Shown: positions 7,800 to 16,086, numbered from the stretch's first letter. The stretch: 30,162 nucleotides of DNA from DASRJW01 sp035649435 (GCA_035649435.1 DASRJO010000073.1:1-30162); one strand, 5' to 3'. Translations and numbers: made by a program. The notes: generated from the letters alone by a model not told the origin.

Positions 7800-8321
7800 A
7801 TCGATGCGGTGGCGGGGCGCATCATAGCGACTCGCCTCGGGCCGTGGAAGCCCTCGGGGTCGCAGAAGGGTGCGGCGTTCCTCGCGACATCCTGTCGCGC
7901 CTCGAAGGCACTGCGGGCGCGTCCTGGTGCATTTTGTCGCAACGGCTGCGGCGCGCCATCTCCGGTCCGGTGCTCGGTGCCAGGCCTGCCTTTCTAATTC
8001 GTTCATCGAAGCGCACTTGCCGCTTGATCGCCGCACCGGCCGAGCCCCGGGCGAGATGGCATCGGGCTGGCTATGGAGACGATGTCGCCGCGCAGCGCGC
8101 GGTGTCAATCTCGCGAGCGTCTGGGTCACGACGCGCGGTGACACGCCTGAACAAGAATTGCGTGCGGTGCCGAGCCCGTTGCGAAAGCGGGGGCGGGACG
8201 CGGCGGCGCTCGGCCCGCCGCACGCAATTCGAAAATCCCACCGGCCAAGTCCTCCCCTCGAATCGAAACTCGGGTGCTAGACTCGCGGGACCGCCGTGCG
8301 GCGGCTGCGTGCGAGGTGCCT
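7800..8321. other. Gene-free divergent intergenic region
   Basis: This region of about 520 bases separates gcvT (minus) from the ATP-grasp gene (plus). The frames that stay open across it give low-complexity Arg/Ala-rich translations with no recognisable domain, so I call no gene. The one strong element is the inverted repeat at 8155-8230. TTGACA occurs on the minus strand near 8100 but has no matching -10 at the right spacing, so promoters for the two flanking genes are not assigned. Confidence 0.6.
8155..8230. repeat. 76-base inverted repeat with nested hairpin
   Basis: Arm GAATTGCGTGCGG (8155-8167) is perfectly complementary to CCGCACGCAATTC (8218-8230). A second stem CCGAGC/GCTCGG (8170-8175 with 8208-8213) continues it after a small asymmetric bulge (TG against CCCG). 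Inside, CCCGTT..AGCGGG folds a further short hairpin. It lies about 90 bases upstream of the ATP-grasp start and about 350 upstream of gcvT. It could be a structured RNA leader, a bidirectional terminator or a dispersed palindromic element. Its outer end is A/T-rich, but no long T-run follows on either strand. Confidence 0.65.
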
Positions 8322-9599
8322 GTGCAACGACTGTTGCTGTTGATGACGACGACGACCTACAAGGCGGAGGCCTATCTGGACGCGGCTCAGCGTCTCGGTG
8401 TTTCGACCACCGTCGGCACCGATCGGCCCCAGGCCCTCGCGGCTCTCGACCCACAAGGCAACCTCGACCTCCCGTTCGACTTCCCGGAGGTGGCCGTGCA
8501 TCGCCTCTGCGACTTCGCCGCACGGCACCCAATCGACGCGGTGCTCGCCGCCGACGACGAGGGCGTGGTGCTGGCGGCACACTTGGCCCGTGCCCTCGGC
8601 TTGGCGCACAACACGGTCAGCGCGGTCGAAACGGCGCGCAACAAGCTCGAGATGCGGCGCGCCTTGCAGTCGGCTGGACTCCCGATCCCGCGTTTCGCTT
8701 GTTTCCCGGCGGACGCCGATCCGGGAAGCCTCACCTCGGAGATCGAATTCCCCTGTGTGGTCAAGCCGCTCACCGGATCGGGCAGCCGTGGTGTGATTCG
8801 TGCCGATGCGCCGGCGTCCTTCGTCGCCGTCTTCGAGCGCGTGCGAGCAATTCTTGCGCACTCCGGCCGCGACGCCGGGATTCTGGTCGAGGAATACCTG
8901 CCGGGGGTCGAGCTCGCTCTCGAGGGTCTGCTCCAGGACGGGCGGCTCCGGACCTTGGCGCTGTTCGACAAACCGGATCCCCTCGAAGGGCCCTTCTTCG
9001 AGGAGACGATCTACGTCACCCCGTCCCGGCTCTCCCCCGAGCTGCAGGCAGCCATTGCCGACAGCGTGCAGCGCGCCGTCGTCGCCCTCGGGTTGCGCAC
9101 CGGACCCTTGCATGCCGAGGTGCGGGTCAACGACCGCGGCATCTTCCTGCTCGAGGCCGCTCCTCGCAGCATCGGCGGCCTGTGCTCCCGCGCGCTCCGT
9201 TTCGGCAGAGGCGGCTCGAGCCTCGAGGAGCTGCTCCTCCTCCACGCCCTCGGCCGTGACACCGGCGGCTTGGAGCGCGAAGCCGCCGCCTCCGGTGTGA
9301 TGATGATTCCCATCCCCAGGGCTGGTATCTTGCGGGAAGCCGGCGGCACCGAAGCAGCACGTGCAGTCCCTTCCATCGAAGAGGTGCGCATCACCGCAGC
9401 ACGTGGACAGTGGCTCGTGCCACCGCCCGAGGGAACGCGGTATTTGGGTTTCATCTTTGCGCGTGCGCCGACACCGGATGCGGTGGAGTCTGCACTGCGT
9501 CAGAGTCACGGCCGCTTGCGCATCGACATCGATCCGGATGTGACGCCACCCGAAGCGAGCCCGCGACCGGTGTCCACGCTCGAGAGGAGCGCACGATGA
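8322..9599 (+). CDS. ATP-grasp domain enzyme, substrate unknown
   Basis: This is a cytoplasmic 425-aa member of the carboxylate-amine/thiol ligase superfamily. It begins with a Rossmann-like pre-ATP-grasp strand (RLLLLMTTTTYKAEAYLDAA). The ATP-grasp core follows: Lys108 in ARNKLEMRRAL, FPCVVKPL with Lys148, a Gly-rich loop GSGSRGV (152-158), LVEEYLPG (188-195), LHAEVRV (263-269) and the metal-binding LLEAAPR (276-282). The last 100 residues form the usual C-terminal domain. The GTG start at 8322 has GAGG 5 bases upstream, and the homology begins there. Related domains ligate amino acids, carboxylates or peptides. The product is not predictable from sequence. The stop overlaps the NfuA-like start (ATGA), implying a linked job or at least shared expression. 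Confidence 0.85.
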   Translation: MQRLLLLMTTTTYKAEAYLDAAQRLGVSTTVGTDRPQALAALDPQGNLDLPFDFPEVAVHRLCDFAARHPIDAVLAADDEGVVLAAHLARALGLAHNTVSAVETARNKLEMRRALQSAGLPIPRFACFPADADPGSLTSEIEFPCVVKPLTGSGSRGVIRADAPASFVAVFERVRAILAHSGRDAGILVEEYLPGVELALEGLLQDGRLRTLALFDKPDPLEGPFFEETIYVTPSRLSPELQAAIADSVQRAVVALGLRTGPLHAEVRVNDRGIFLLEAAPRSIGGLCSRALRFGRGGSSLEELLLLHALGRDTGGLEREAAASGVMMIPIPRAGILREAGGTEAARAVPSIEEVRITAARGQWLVPPPEGTRYLGFIFARAPTPDAVESALRQSHGRLRIDIDPDVTPPEASPRPVSTLERSAR

Positions 9600-10189
9600 T
9601 CACGATCACAGACGCGGCGCGCAAGCAGTTGGCAGAGGTGCTCGCGGCGCAGGAAGGCAGCGGTCACTCGTTGCGCCTGGCGATTGCGGGGCGCGGCCCG
9701 CAAGGATTCGAATACGAGCTCACGTTGTTGCGGGCGGACGAGAAATCCAACGAAGACATGGAAGTCGAAAGCGGTGCACTCTCCGTGCTGGTGGATGCCG
9801 CGAGCGCCGACAACCTGCGCGGCGCCACGCTCGATTACGTGCAGCAGGCGGGGGGTTATGGATTCAAGATCGACAACCCCAATCCGGTGTGGCGCGATCC
9901 GATCGCGCTCAAGGTCCAGCGCGTCATCGACACCGAGATCAACCCCGGAGTCGCGACGCACGGGGGTCACGTGGCGCTGCTCGACGTCCGAGAGGGCAAG
10001 GCCTACATCCGCCTGGGCGGCGGCTGCCAAGGCTGCGGCATGGTGAGCGTCACCCTCAAGCAAGGCATCGAGAAGGCAATCACGAGCGCCGTGCCGGAGA
10101 TCGCCGAGGTTCTCGATACCACCGACCACGGTGCCGGTCAGAATCCGTTCTATCAACCGGCAAAGAGCGGCCAGTCGCCGTTCGACTGA
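9596..10189 (+). CDS. nfuA: NfuA-like Fe-S cluster carrier protein
   Basis: This cytoplasmic iron-sulfur carrier (197 aa; E. coli NfuA is 191) binds a [4Fe-4S] cluster between two subunits and delivers it to apo-enzymes, including lipoyl synthase in E. coli. Residues 1-95 form a degenerate A-type (IscA/HesB-like) domain starting ITITDAARKQLAEVL, in which the usual cysteines are absent. Residues about 105-175 form the Nfu domain (GGHVALLDV, then GGGCQGCGMVSVTLKQGIE) with ligands Cys144 and Cys147. The start ATG overlaps the ATP-grasp stop by 4 bases, giving translational coupling. It ends 11 bases before the convergent EgtB-like gene. Confidence 0.9.
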   Translation: MITITDAARKQLAEVLAAQEGSGHSLRLAIAGRGPQGFEYELTLLRADEKSNEDMEVESGALSVLVDAASADNLRGATLDYVQQAGGYGFKIDNPNPVWRDPIALKVQRVIDTEINPGVATHGGHVALLDVREGKAYIRLGGGCQGCGMVSVTLKQGIEKAITSAVPEIAEVLDTTDHGAGQNPFYQPAKSGQSPFD

Positions 10190-10200
10190 TCGCTGCGCGC

Positions 10201-11460
10201 TCACGCATCGCGCGCGAGCCGCAATCCTTGGAAGTTCCAGCGCTGGTGCGGATAGAAGAAGTTGCGGTAGGTCAATCGCATGTGCCTCTGCGGTGTGGCG
10301 CACGAGCCGCCGCGCAACACGATCTGCCCGCACATGAACTTGCCGTTGTATTCGCCGAGCGCGCCCGCCGGCGCGCGATAGCCCGGGTACGGGGCGTAAT
10401 CGCTGCGCGTGAGCTCCCAAACATCCCCGAACATCTGGCTCATGCCCTCCGCCGCGGGGCTTGGATGGAAACGGCCACTGTCGGCGAAATTGCCTTGCAC
10501 CGGTTGCGTCCGCGCCACGAGCTCCCACTCGAACTCGGTCGGCAATCGCGCTTCCTGCCAGCGCGCGAAGGCATCGGCTTCGAAGTAGCTGATGTGCACG
10601 ACCGGCTCCTCGTCGCGCACCGGCCGCACGCCGCCGAGGGTGAACTCGACCCAGCGGTCGTCGATCTCGCGCCAGTAGAGCGGTGCCCGCCAACCCTGGG
10701 CCGTGGCTGCGGCCCAGCCATCCGCCAGCCACAGGGAGGCGCGGCCGTAGCCGCCGTCGGCGATGAACTCCCTCCACTCGCCGTTGGTGACGCAGCGCGT
10801 TCCCAGAGCGAACGGCGCCACGTACACCGGATGCCGCGGTGACTCGTTGTCGAAGGCGAACCCATCACCGGCGTGCCCGAACTCGTGCAGGCCGCCGGCG
10901 AACTCGCGCCAGCGCAATGGCGCGGCGATCGCCGCCGGCGCCGGCAGTGCCGGCGCATACAGCGGTTGTAACGGATTGGTGGCGAGAATGTGTTTGATGT
11001 CCGCGAGCAACAGCTCTTGATGCTGCTGTTCGTGGTGCAGGCCGAGGACAACGCGAGCGCGCATCGCGGCGTGATCCGGACGGCGCTCGAGCAGCGAGAC
11101 GATGCGCTCGTCCACACGGCGGCGGTAATCGACGATCTCGGCCACGGTGGGGCGGGAGAGGAATCCGCGCTCCGGGCGTGGCTGCCGATCACCGACCGTG
11201 ACGTAATAGGAGTTGAACAGGGTACGGTACAGCGGATGCACCGGCTGATACTCCGGCTCGAATTCCTCGAGGACGAAGGTGTCGAAGAACCAGGTGGTGT
11301 GCGCCAAGTGCCATTTCGGCGGGCTCACGTCCGGCATCGTCTGCACCACGTGATCTTCGATCTCGAGCGGCGCCGAGAGCGCGAGCGTCGCCGCGCGCAC
11401 GCGCCGGAACTCGGCGAGCAACGTCACCGGATCGGCGGCGATTCCCACGGCCGGGTTCAA
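10201..11460 (-). CDS. egtB: EgtB-like sulfoxide synthase (DinB_2 + FGE-sulfatase domains)
   Basis: This 419-aa protein resembles the non-heme iron enzyme that couples a thiol to hercynine with O2 in ergothioneine synthesis. Residues about 12-155 form a DinB-like helical bundle containing WHLAHTTWFF (ligand His54 likely) and HHEQQHQE, the HX3HXE iron motif with His143, His147 and Glu149. Residues about 185-418 form the formylglycine-generating-enzyme-like domain (TNGEWREFIADGGY, RLPTEFEWELVAR, FGDVWELTRSDY, LRGGSCATP, RNFFYP). TTG at 11460 is taken as start because GGAGG (11467-11471) is 6 bases upstream. It overlaps the preceding stop as TTGA. No hercynine-forming egtD is in the window. An OvoA-like or other thiol specificity is possible. 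Confidence 0.85.
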   Translation of the reverse strand: MNPAVGIAADPVTLLAEFRRVRAATLALSAPLEIEDHVVQTMPDVSPPKWHLAHTTWFFDTFVLEEFEPEYQPVHPLYRTLFNSYYVTVGDRQPRPERGFLSRPTVAEIVDYRRRVDERIVSLLERRPDHAAMRARVVLGLHHEQQHQELLLADIKHILATNPLQPLYAPALPAPAAIAAPLRWREFAGGLHEFGHAGDGFAFDNESPRHPVYVAPFALGTRCVTNGEWREFIADGGYGRASLWLADGWAAATAQGWRAPLYWREIDDRWVEFTLGGVRPVRDEEPVVHISYFEADAFARWQEARLPTEFEWELVARTQPVQGNFADSGRFHPSPAAEGMSQMFGDVWELTRSDYAPYPGYRAPAGALGEYNGKFMCGQIVLRGGSCATPQRHMRLTYRNFFYPHQRWNFQGLRLARDA

Positions 11461-13550
11461 CGGCCGCCTCCGGTCTCCTGCGGCCCGAGCACCTGCAGCG
11501 CGCGTGCAGTCGCCTGCAACAGCGGCTCCGGCCCGATCTTGGACCCGACGGCACCCTGCATCCAGAGATCTGGCACGAGCCTCCCCTGCTGGCAAACGCG
11601 TTCGAACTCGCGCGCCATGTTGGCGCCGGCAAAATGCTCCTCGAGCTGGAAAGCGATCAGATGGCCGAGCGGGTAGTGCGCCAAATACAAGGGATACGCC
11701 AGCATGTGCGAGTAGATGCCGAGCAGCACCGATTTCTTCCCGTGCATGAGCGGCGCGAAGGTGCGATCCCAGACTTCTCCGGCGATGCGAACCGTGGCGG
11801 CGCGCAGCTCGTCGGCTCGGGCCCCCGGGTGCGCATACATCCAGTCCCACACCGCGACGTCCACCAGCGCCACTGCGCCGATCTCGCAGCTGGCCCAGAA
11901 AGCTTCGAGGGCGCGCAAGTGCTCCGATTCCCCGCCCTGTTTGGCGAGGCCGAGAAGCTCGAGATCCCGCTGCTGGAACACGAAGGCCAGCGCTTCGGTG
12001 AAAGCGTTGCCGGGAACTCCCTGCAACGAGGTGTGGTCGATGGTGTTGAGCGAGAACACTTGCTCGACGTTGTGCCCGAGCTCGTGCACCGCGATGTTGT
12101 ACCCCTTGTAATCCATGCCGTCCGCGCCCACGCGCGTGCGCAGGTGCGAGACATCGTCGCGCCGCCCGGCGCCGAGAGCGTGGCCGGCGCCCCGTGACGG
12201 GTCGACGACGATGTGCGCCGCCAGCATCGTGGCGGTGTCGGGTGCGAAACCCAGGTCGCGCAGAATGCGCGGAATGTCGGCAGCGAATGCGGCCGGTGTC
12301 GGATAGCGCTTCTTCGTCATCGCATCCAGCTCGGCCTCGCCATACTCGGCGCGCGGCTTGAACCCGGCGTACCAGATATCGAACGGCTCGAGCGGGCGGC
12401 CCAGACGATTCTCGATCAGGCTCGCCACTTGCGCCGCAACCGGGCTCGCGAACAGGGCTTCGAACATCGACCGCACTCTCTCCACCGGGATCTCGCGCTC
12501 CATGTCGAAGCTGCGGGCGATCGCGGTCGGCGCTTGCGGCACCGACGGATCCACCTGCTGCATGGCGTGGAAGATGTCGAGGAGCTTGCGATAGCGCGTA
12601 TCGGGTTCGCGAGCCGGCTTGGGTTGCGCCTCTGCGCCGGCAGGAGCCTCGACATCCTGCACCGCGGCGACCGTCACCTTGCCCGTCTCCGGTGTCCAGT
12701 CCAGCAGCGGGTTGTTGACCACGCTCGAGGGAATTTCCTGGCGCACGATGTCTTCCATCACGCGCGCGATCAGGCGCTGCTTTTCGAGCCCCTCGGCACT
12801 GCCGTAATGCGCCTTGAGCTCGTCGCGCAATCCCCAGTGGCTGATGAGACGCAGACCGGCGGTGAACGGCCGGCGCCCATCCGGCAACAGCCAATGATGC
12901 AAATAGAGATTGTAGTCCGAGATGTACGCGTCGGCGGCGGCGGTCGCCGCACTCACGGCTTGCTGCGCCGCTGCCGGCACGCGCTGGGCGAATCGTCCGA
13001 CCAGACGCGCTTCGGCCCAGCGCCGGCGCGACCACTGCGGTCCGTCGGCGTTGCGTTGCTCGAGCGTACTGGCGGGAAAGTTGAGCAGGGCGACGAACGC
13101 GATCCTGGAGGCGAACAGATCGTCGAGGAGGTGCGCGGCAGGATCATACGCCGCGAGCAAGCGGTCGACGGGCCGCACCGGACCGGTCTCGACATCCATG
13201 AAGTGCCGCAGCTCGCGGCCCATGGAGACGAAATGCCCATCCAGCATCTCCATGCTGCGTTCGAGGTGCGCAAAGGTGTCGTCGAGCGTGCGTGCATCCA
13301 CGACTAGATGCGTCGCGGCGAAATCGACGAACTCCTGCGTCGATCCGTCTTCGGGCCGCCACATGTCGGCGGCTTGAGTCACTCCCAGCTCGATGCGCGG
13401 CCTTGTGTCGGCGCCGTGCAACTCCACCAAGCGCGCGATGGCGGCCTGGCGCGCCGCGGCGCGATCGAACTCGGGTGCCGCTGCGGCGACGACGGCCCAG
13501 AGCACCGCCAACGTCGCGGCGGCGGTGATTCGACTTCCCGAACGACTCAT
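11457..13550 (-). CDS. Exported HELGH zinc metallopeptidase (gluzincin, M3-like)
   Basis: This 697-aa predicted periplasmic or secreted zinc peptidase has a signal peptide (residues 1-24, charged start, LAVLWAVVAAAA). The active site is H489-E-L-G-H493, with Glu490 catalytic and Glu519 in FTEALAF the likely third zinc ligand, 26 residues on, as in gluzincins. A long all-helical N-terminal half and a C-terminal helical cap (SHMLAYPLYLAHYPLGHLIAFQLEEHF) recall the M3/M2-type clam-shell oligopeptidases. The exact family is uncertain. A textbook ribosome site, AAAGGAGG (13559-13566), is 8 bases before ATG 13550. The EgtB-like gene begins inside its stop codon, so the two are cotranslated despite unrelated functions. 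Confidence 0.85.
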   Translation of the reverse strand: MSRSGSRITAAATLAVLWAVVAAAAPEFDRAAARQAAIARLVELHGADTRPRIELGVTQAADMWRPEDGSTQEFVDFAATHLVVDARTLDDTFAHLERSMEMLDGHFVSMGRELRHFMDVETGPVRPVDRLLAAYDPAAHLLDDLFASRIAFVALLNFPASTLEQRNADGPQWSRRRWAEARLVGRFAQRVPAAAQQAVSAATAAADAYISDYNLYLHHWLLPDGRRPFTAGLRLISHWGLRDELKAHYGSAEGLEKQRLIARVMEDIVRQEIPSSVVNNPLLDWTPETGKVTVAAVQDVEAPAGAEAQPKPAREPDTRYRKLLDIFHAMQQVDPSVPQAPTAIARSFDMEREIPVERVRSMFEALFASPVAAQVASLIENRLGRPLEPFDIWYAGFKPRAEYGEAELDAMTKKRYPTPAAFAADIPRILRDLGFAPDTATMLAAHIVVDPSRGAGHALGAGRRDDVSHLRTRVGADGMDYKGYNIAVHELGHNVEQVFSLNTIDHTSLQGVPGNAFTEALAFVFQQRDLELLGLAKQGGESEHLRALEAFWASCEIGAVALVDVAVWDWMYAHPGARADELRAATVRIAGEVWDRTFAPLMHGKKSVLLGIYSHMLAYPLYLAHYPLGHLIAFQLEEHFAGANMAREFERVCQQGRLVPDLWMQGAVGSKIGPEPLLQATARALQVLGPQETGGGR

Positions 13551-13690
13551 TTGGCTGTCCTCCTTTGCAGAATGCAGTGTAGTGCATCCACGCCGGCTTG
13601 GTCACAGGCTTGGTTCGAGCGTCCGATTGCGCACTCTGCCCCGCACGCTTCCTTGCGGTGAGAAATGGCGAGGAACGACGAGGAGCGCGC

Positions 13691-13720
13691 TTGATGGCAT
13701 CTGGCCAAGCTCTCTAGAAT
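13691..13720 (+). promoter_or_regulatory. Candidate sigma70-type promoter for the repeat/FlgD-Ig protein
   Basis: TTGATG (13691-13696) and TAGAAT (13715-13720) are separated by 18 bases, matching 4/6 and 5/6 of the sigma70 hexamers. The start would be near 13727, leaving a leader of about 125 bases. The rest of the 300-base gap 13551-13850 shows the metallopeptidase ribosome site at its left end and no gene. Confidence 0.45.
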
Positions 13721-13850
13721 AGATGCGAGGCAGCGTGGGCTCGTCATCTTTCCCTCTTGCCCACCTTCCTTGCCAGTGGATCGAATCGGACCTCGCCGAC
13801 CAGACGGATCTGGTCAACGCCCTCGGGCACAGCACGGATTGCGAATACCC

Positions 13851-15755
13851 ATGACCAATGCACATCGCTTCGCTCCGATCATGGGGAGCATGACCCTCCT
13901 CGCCTTGCTCTTGCTGCCAGTTTCGGCGGCGCATGCCGGCGGTATTGCCGGCACCATCCGCGACGCCGTGACGGGCCAGGTGATCGGCCGCGTCGACCTC
14001 GACGTCTTCAATGCCAGCTTCGACCAGGTGTTCGGAATCGACGATCCGGGCGCACCCACCAATGACCAGACCGCGAGCGACGGCACCTATGTGCTCGAAC
14101 CGCTGCCGCCCGGGAGCTACTATCTGCGCGCCGATCCTTCCCTGGCTCAGGGCTATGTCACGCAGCATTTCCCCGAGGTATTCCTGCGCTCGCAGGCAAC
14201 CCCGGTGCGGGTTCGCGCCACCGGTCTCACCACGGTCGATTTCTACTTGCAGAGGGGTCACTTTCTGCAGGGTCGGGTTGTCGATGTGGTGACGAACGAG
14301 CCCCTGGCCGGCATCGACCTCGATGTCTTCGGCTCCGACGGCTCATTCATCGACTGGATGAACGCCGTCACCGACGCCAACGGCAATTTCAGCATTGGAT
14401 TGGTGCCGGATGGGACCTATCACCTGCGCACCGAAGCGCTGGGCGTCTCGATGTACTTGTCGGAATTCTACGGCGGCGCCTCCAACTTCGCTGCCTCGCA
14501 CTCCATCGCAGTCCATGGTGCGAACGTGACCGGGCTCACGTTCAAGCTGGATCTCGGCGGCTCGGTGAGCGGTGTCGTGACCGACCGGGTGACTGGGGCG
14601 CCCATCTCCGGCTGCGACATCGACATCTTCGATGGGGCCGGCCAGCTCCTCCCCGACGCGAACGGCAGCACCGACGCGAACGGCGTCTACCGAGTCGGCT
14701 CGCTGCCAGATGGCAACTACTTCGTCAGGGCCGACGCCACCGCAGAGCAGGGTTACATTGACACGTATTATGGTGATGCGATCAGCCTCGGCTCGGCCGT
14801 GCTCGTGGCGATCTCGGCAGGAACCACGGCGTCGGGAACCTCCCTCAGCATGCCCCGAGGCGGCACGATCGCGGGGGTCGTCACGAGTGCCGCGACGGGC
14901 GAACCGTTGCCGAATGTACAGATCACGGTGTGGTCGGGGATGACTCGGGTCGACTTCGCTTACACGGGCCCCGACGGCTCCTACCTGATCGGTGCCATGC
15001 CGAACGGCGATTACAAGGTGCGCTGCGCCGGCGTCCCCGAGCTCGGATTGGCCTTCCAGTTCCATACCGGTGCAATCGTCGCATCGCAAGCCGCGCCGGT
15101 CGCGGTCTCGAGCGGGACGACGGTGGGTGGGGTCCACTTCGCGTTGCAGTCCGGAGGCTGGATCAGCGGCCGCGTGGCGACGAAGAGGGGCGAGCCCTTG
15201 GCGGACGTGAGCGTCGATCTCTTTCTACCAAGCGGCGAGGTGCTGCCGTCCATGGATACTGCGACCGAATCCGATGGCACCTACATCGTGGGACCGATCC
15301 CGAGCGGTACATTCGTGCTCCGCACCAATCCATCGAACTCGTATCCGCAATTCAGCAAGCGCTACTACGGCGGCACCGAGCTGCTGCCCACCGCGCAACC
15401 GCTCACTGTCGTGCCGGGGGCGACCTTGTCCGATGTCGACTTCCTCTTCGGCGACATCGACCTCGCTGTCCGGCCACGCCCGTCTCCCCAAATTTCCGCC
15501 TATCCGAATCCCTTCAACCCGCGCACGCGGCTCGCCTTCAACCTGGACGCGAGTGGCCCGGTGAAGGTGACCATCCACGACGTGCGTGGCCGCATCATCG
15601 CGGTGCTCGCCGACGGCGTCATGGCCGCCGGACGGCATGAATTCGTATGGGACGGAGAGGGAGTGTTGGGGCAGGGAACGTCGAGTGGTGTGCATTTTGT
15701 GCGCGTCGAAACGGCCGCCAAAATCGAAAAACAGAAGCTCGTCCTGCTGAAATAG
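13851..15755 (+). CDS. Exported protein: five carboxypeptidase-regulatory-like repeats plus C-terminal FlgD-type Ig domain
   Basis: This 634-aa surface or secreted protein has no catalytic domain that I recognise. A signal peptide ends at SAAHA (residues 1-29). Five tandem beta-sandwich repeats follow at about 30-135, 136-235, 236-336, 337-434 and 435-534. Each runs as GG-x-I/V-x-G-V/R-V near the start, DLDVF or DIDIF, a DG(T/N/S)Y turn, then P-x-G-x-Y-x-(L/V)-R and ends in a Gly-Thr-Thr strand. Residues about 545-634 are a FlgD-like Ig domain with YPNPFNPRTRLAFNL, VKVTIHDVRGR and SSGVHFVRVE, used as a C-terminal sorting or secretion module in several FCB-group lineages. ATG 13851 is chosen for the signal peptide. 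It lacks a clear ribosome site, and ATG 13881 is possible. Confidence 0.85.
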   Translation: MTNAHRFAPIMGSMTLLALLLLPVSAAHAGGIAGTIRDAVTGQVIGRVDLDVFNASFDQVFGIDDPGAPTNDQTASDGTYVLEPLPPGSYYLRADPSLAQGYVTQHFPEVFLRSQATPVRVRATGLTTVDFYLQRGHFLQGRVVDVVTNEPLAGIDLDVFGSDGSFIDWMNAVTDANGNFSIGLVPDGTYHLRTEALGVSMYLSEFYGGASNFAASHSIAVHGANVTGLTFKLDLGGSVSGVVTDRVTGAPISGCDIDIFDGAGQLLPDANGSTDANGVYRVGSLPDGNYFVRADATAEQGYIDTYYGDAISLGSAVLVAISAGTTASGTSLSMPRGGTIAGVVTSAATGEPLPNVQITVWSGMTRVDFAYTGPDGSYLIGAMPNGDYKVRCAGVPELGLAFQFHTGAIVASQAAPVAVSSGTTVGGVHFALQSGGWISGRVATKRGEPLADVSVDLFLPSGEVLPSMDTATESDGTYIVGPIPSGTFVLRTNPSNSYPQFSKRYYGGTELLPTAQPLTVVPGATLSDVDFLFGDIDLAVRPRPSPQISAYPNPFNPRTRLAFNLDASGPVKVTIHDVRGRIIAVLADGVMAAGRHEFVWDGEGVLGQGTSSGVHFVRVETAAKIEKQKLVLLK

Positions 15756-15785
15756 ATTCCAGAGGCACCGATTCATCCACCGGCC

Positions 15786-15826
15786 ACGGCCGCCGCGACC
15801 CCTTCGCGGCGGCCGTCGTCGTTTTT
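15786..15826 (+). terminator. Rho-independent terminator
   Basis: A perfect 13-bp stem, ACGGCCGCCGCGA (15786-15798) with TCGCGGCGGCCGT (15804-15816), closes a 5-base loop. A TTTTT run follows at 15822-15826. It sits 30 bases after the stop of the repeat/FlgD-Ig gene and immediately before the next promoter, insulating the two units. Confidence 0.85.
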
Positions 15827-15831
15827 GCCGC

Positions 15832-15862
15832 TTGACACCTCTGGCGGCGCGGGGGGTATAAA
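15832..15862 (+). promoter_or_regulatory. Strong-looking promoter of the DUF4398-like lipoprotein gene
   Basis: TTGACA (15832-15837, 6/6) and TATAAA (15857-15862, 5/6) are separated by 19 bases, longer than the usual 17. It begins 5 bases after the preceding terminator. Transcription would start near 15869 and give a leader of more than 210 bases before the lipoprotein ATG at 16087. Confidence 0.6.
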
Positions 15863-15868
15863 GCGCCA

Positions 15869-16086
15869 GAAGTTGTGGGGTCGTGGCGACCCCATGGGGT
15901 ATCATCCGGCGGCGGGATAGTCCGGCCGACGGGAGCAGCCTCGAGGGAGGCTTACAGAGGTCCTGGTCACCGCGAGTCCAACGGTCGTCGGAATCCTGCC
16001 TTGCGCTCGTCCGGAATGGCGGCGCTACATTCAGGACAACCCGAGTCCACGAGCTCAGGGGATGACCCCCCAAAAGGAGGGGAGCC
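15869..16086 (+). promoter_or_regulatory. Long, hairpin-rich 5' leader of the lipoprotein gene
   Basis: About 217 untranslated bases contain several short perfect stem-loops. GGGGTCG-TGG-CGACCCC is at 15877-15893 and AGCCTC-GAGG-GAGGCT at 15937-15952. A GAATG/CATTC stem and a GGAC/GTCC stem lie downstream. It ends in AAAAGGAGGGGAGCC, an excellent ribosome site. I do not recognise a known riboswitch class. The structures could stabilise an abundant mRNA or mediate control. Confidence 0.4.

Noticed and set aside
7800..8060. Glycine riboswitch upstream of gcvT
   Set aside because: I looked for the conserved glycine-aptamer core on the minus strand and found no match to its consensus segments.
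11461..13035. The EgtB reading frame continuing open far upstream on the minus strand, suggesting a 944-residue fusion
   Set aside because: The upstream part is the metallopeptidase gene read in the wrong frame. The TTG with a good ribosome site at 11460 marks the real start.
15869..16086. Cyclic-di-GMP or cobalamin riboswitch in the lipoprotein leader
   Set aside because: The conserved core sequences of these classes are not present. Only unrelated short hairpins are seen.
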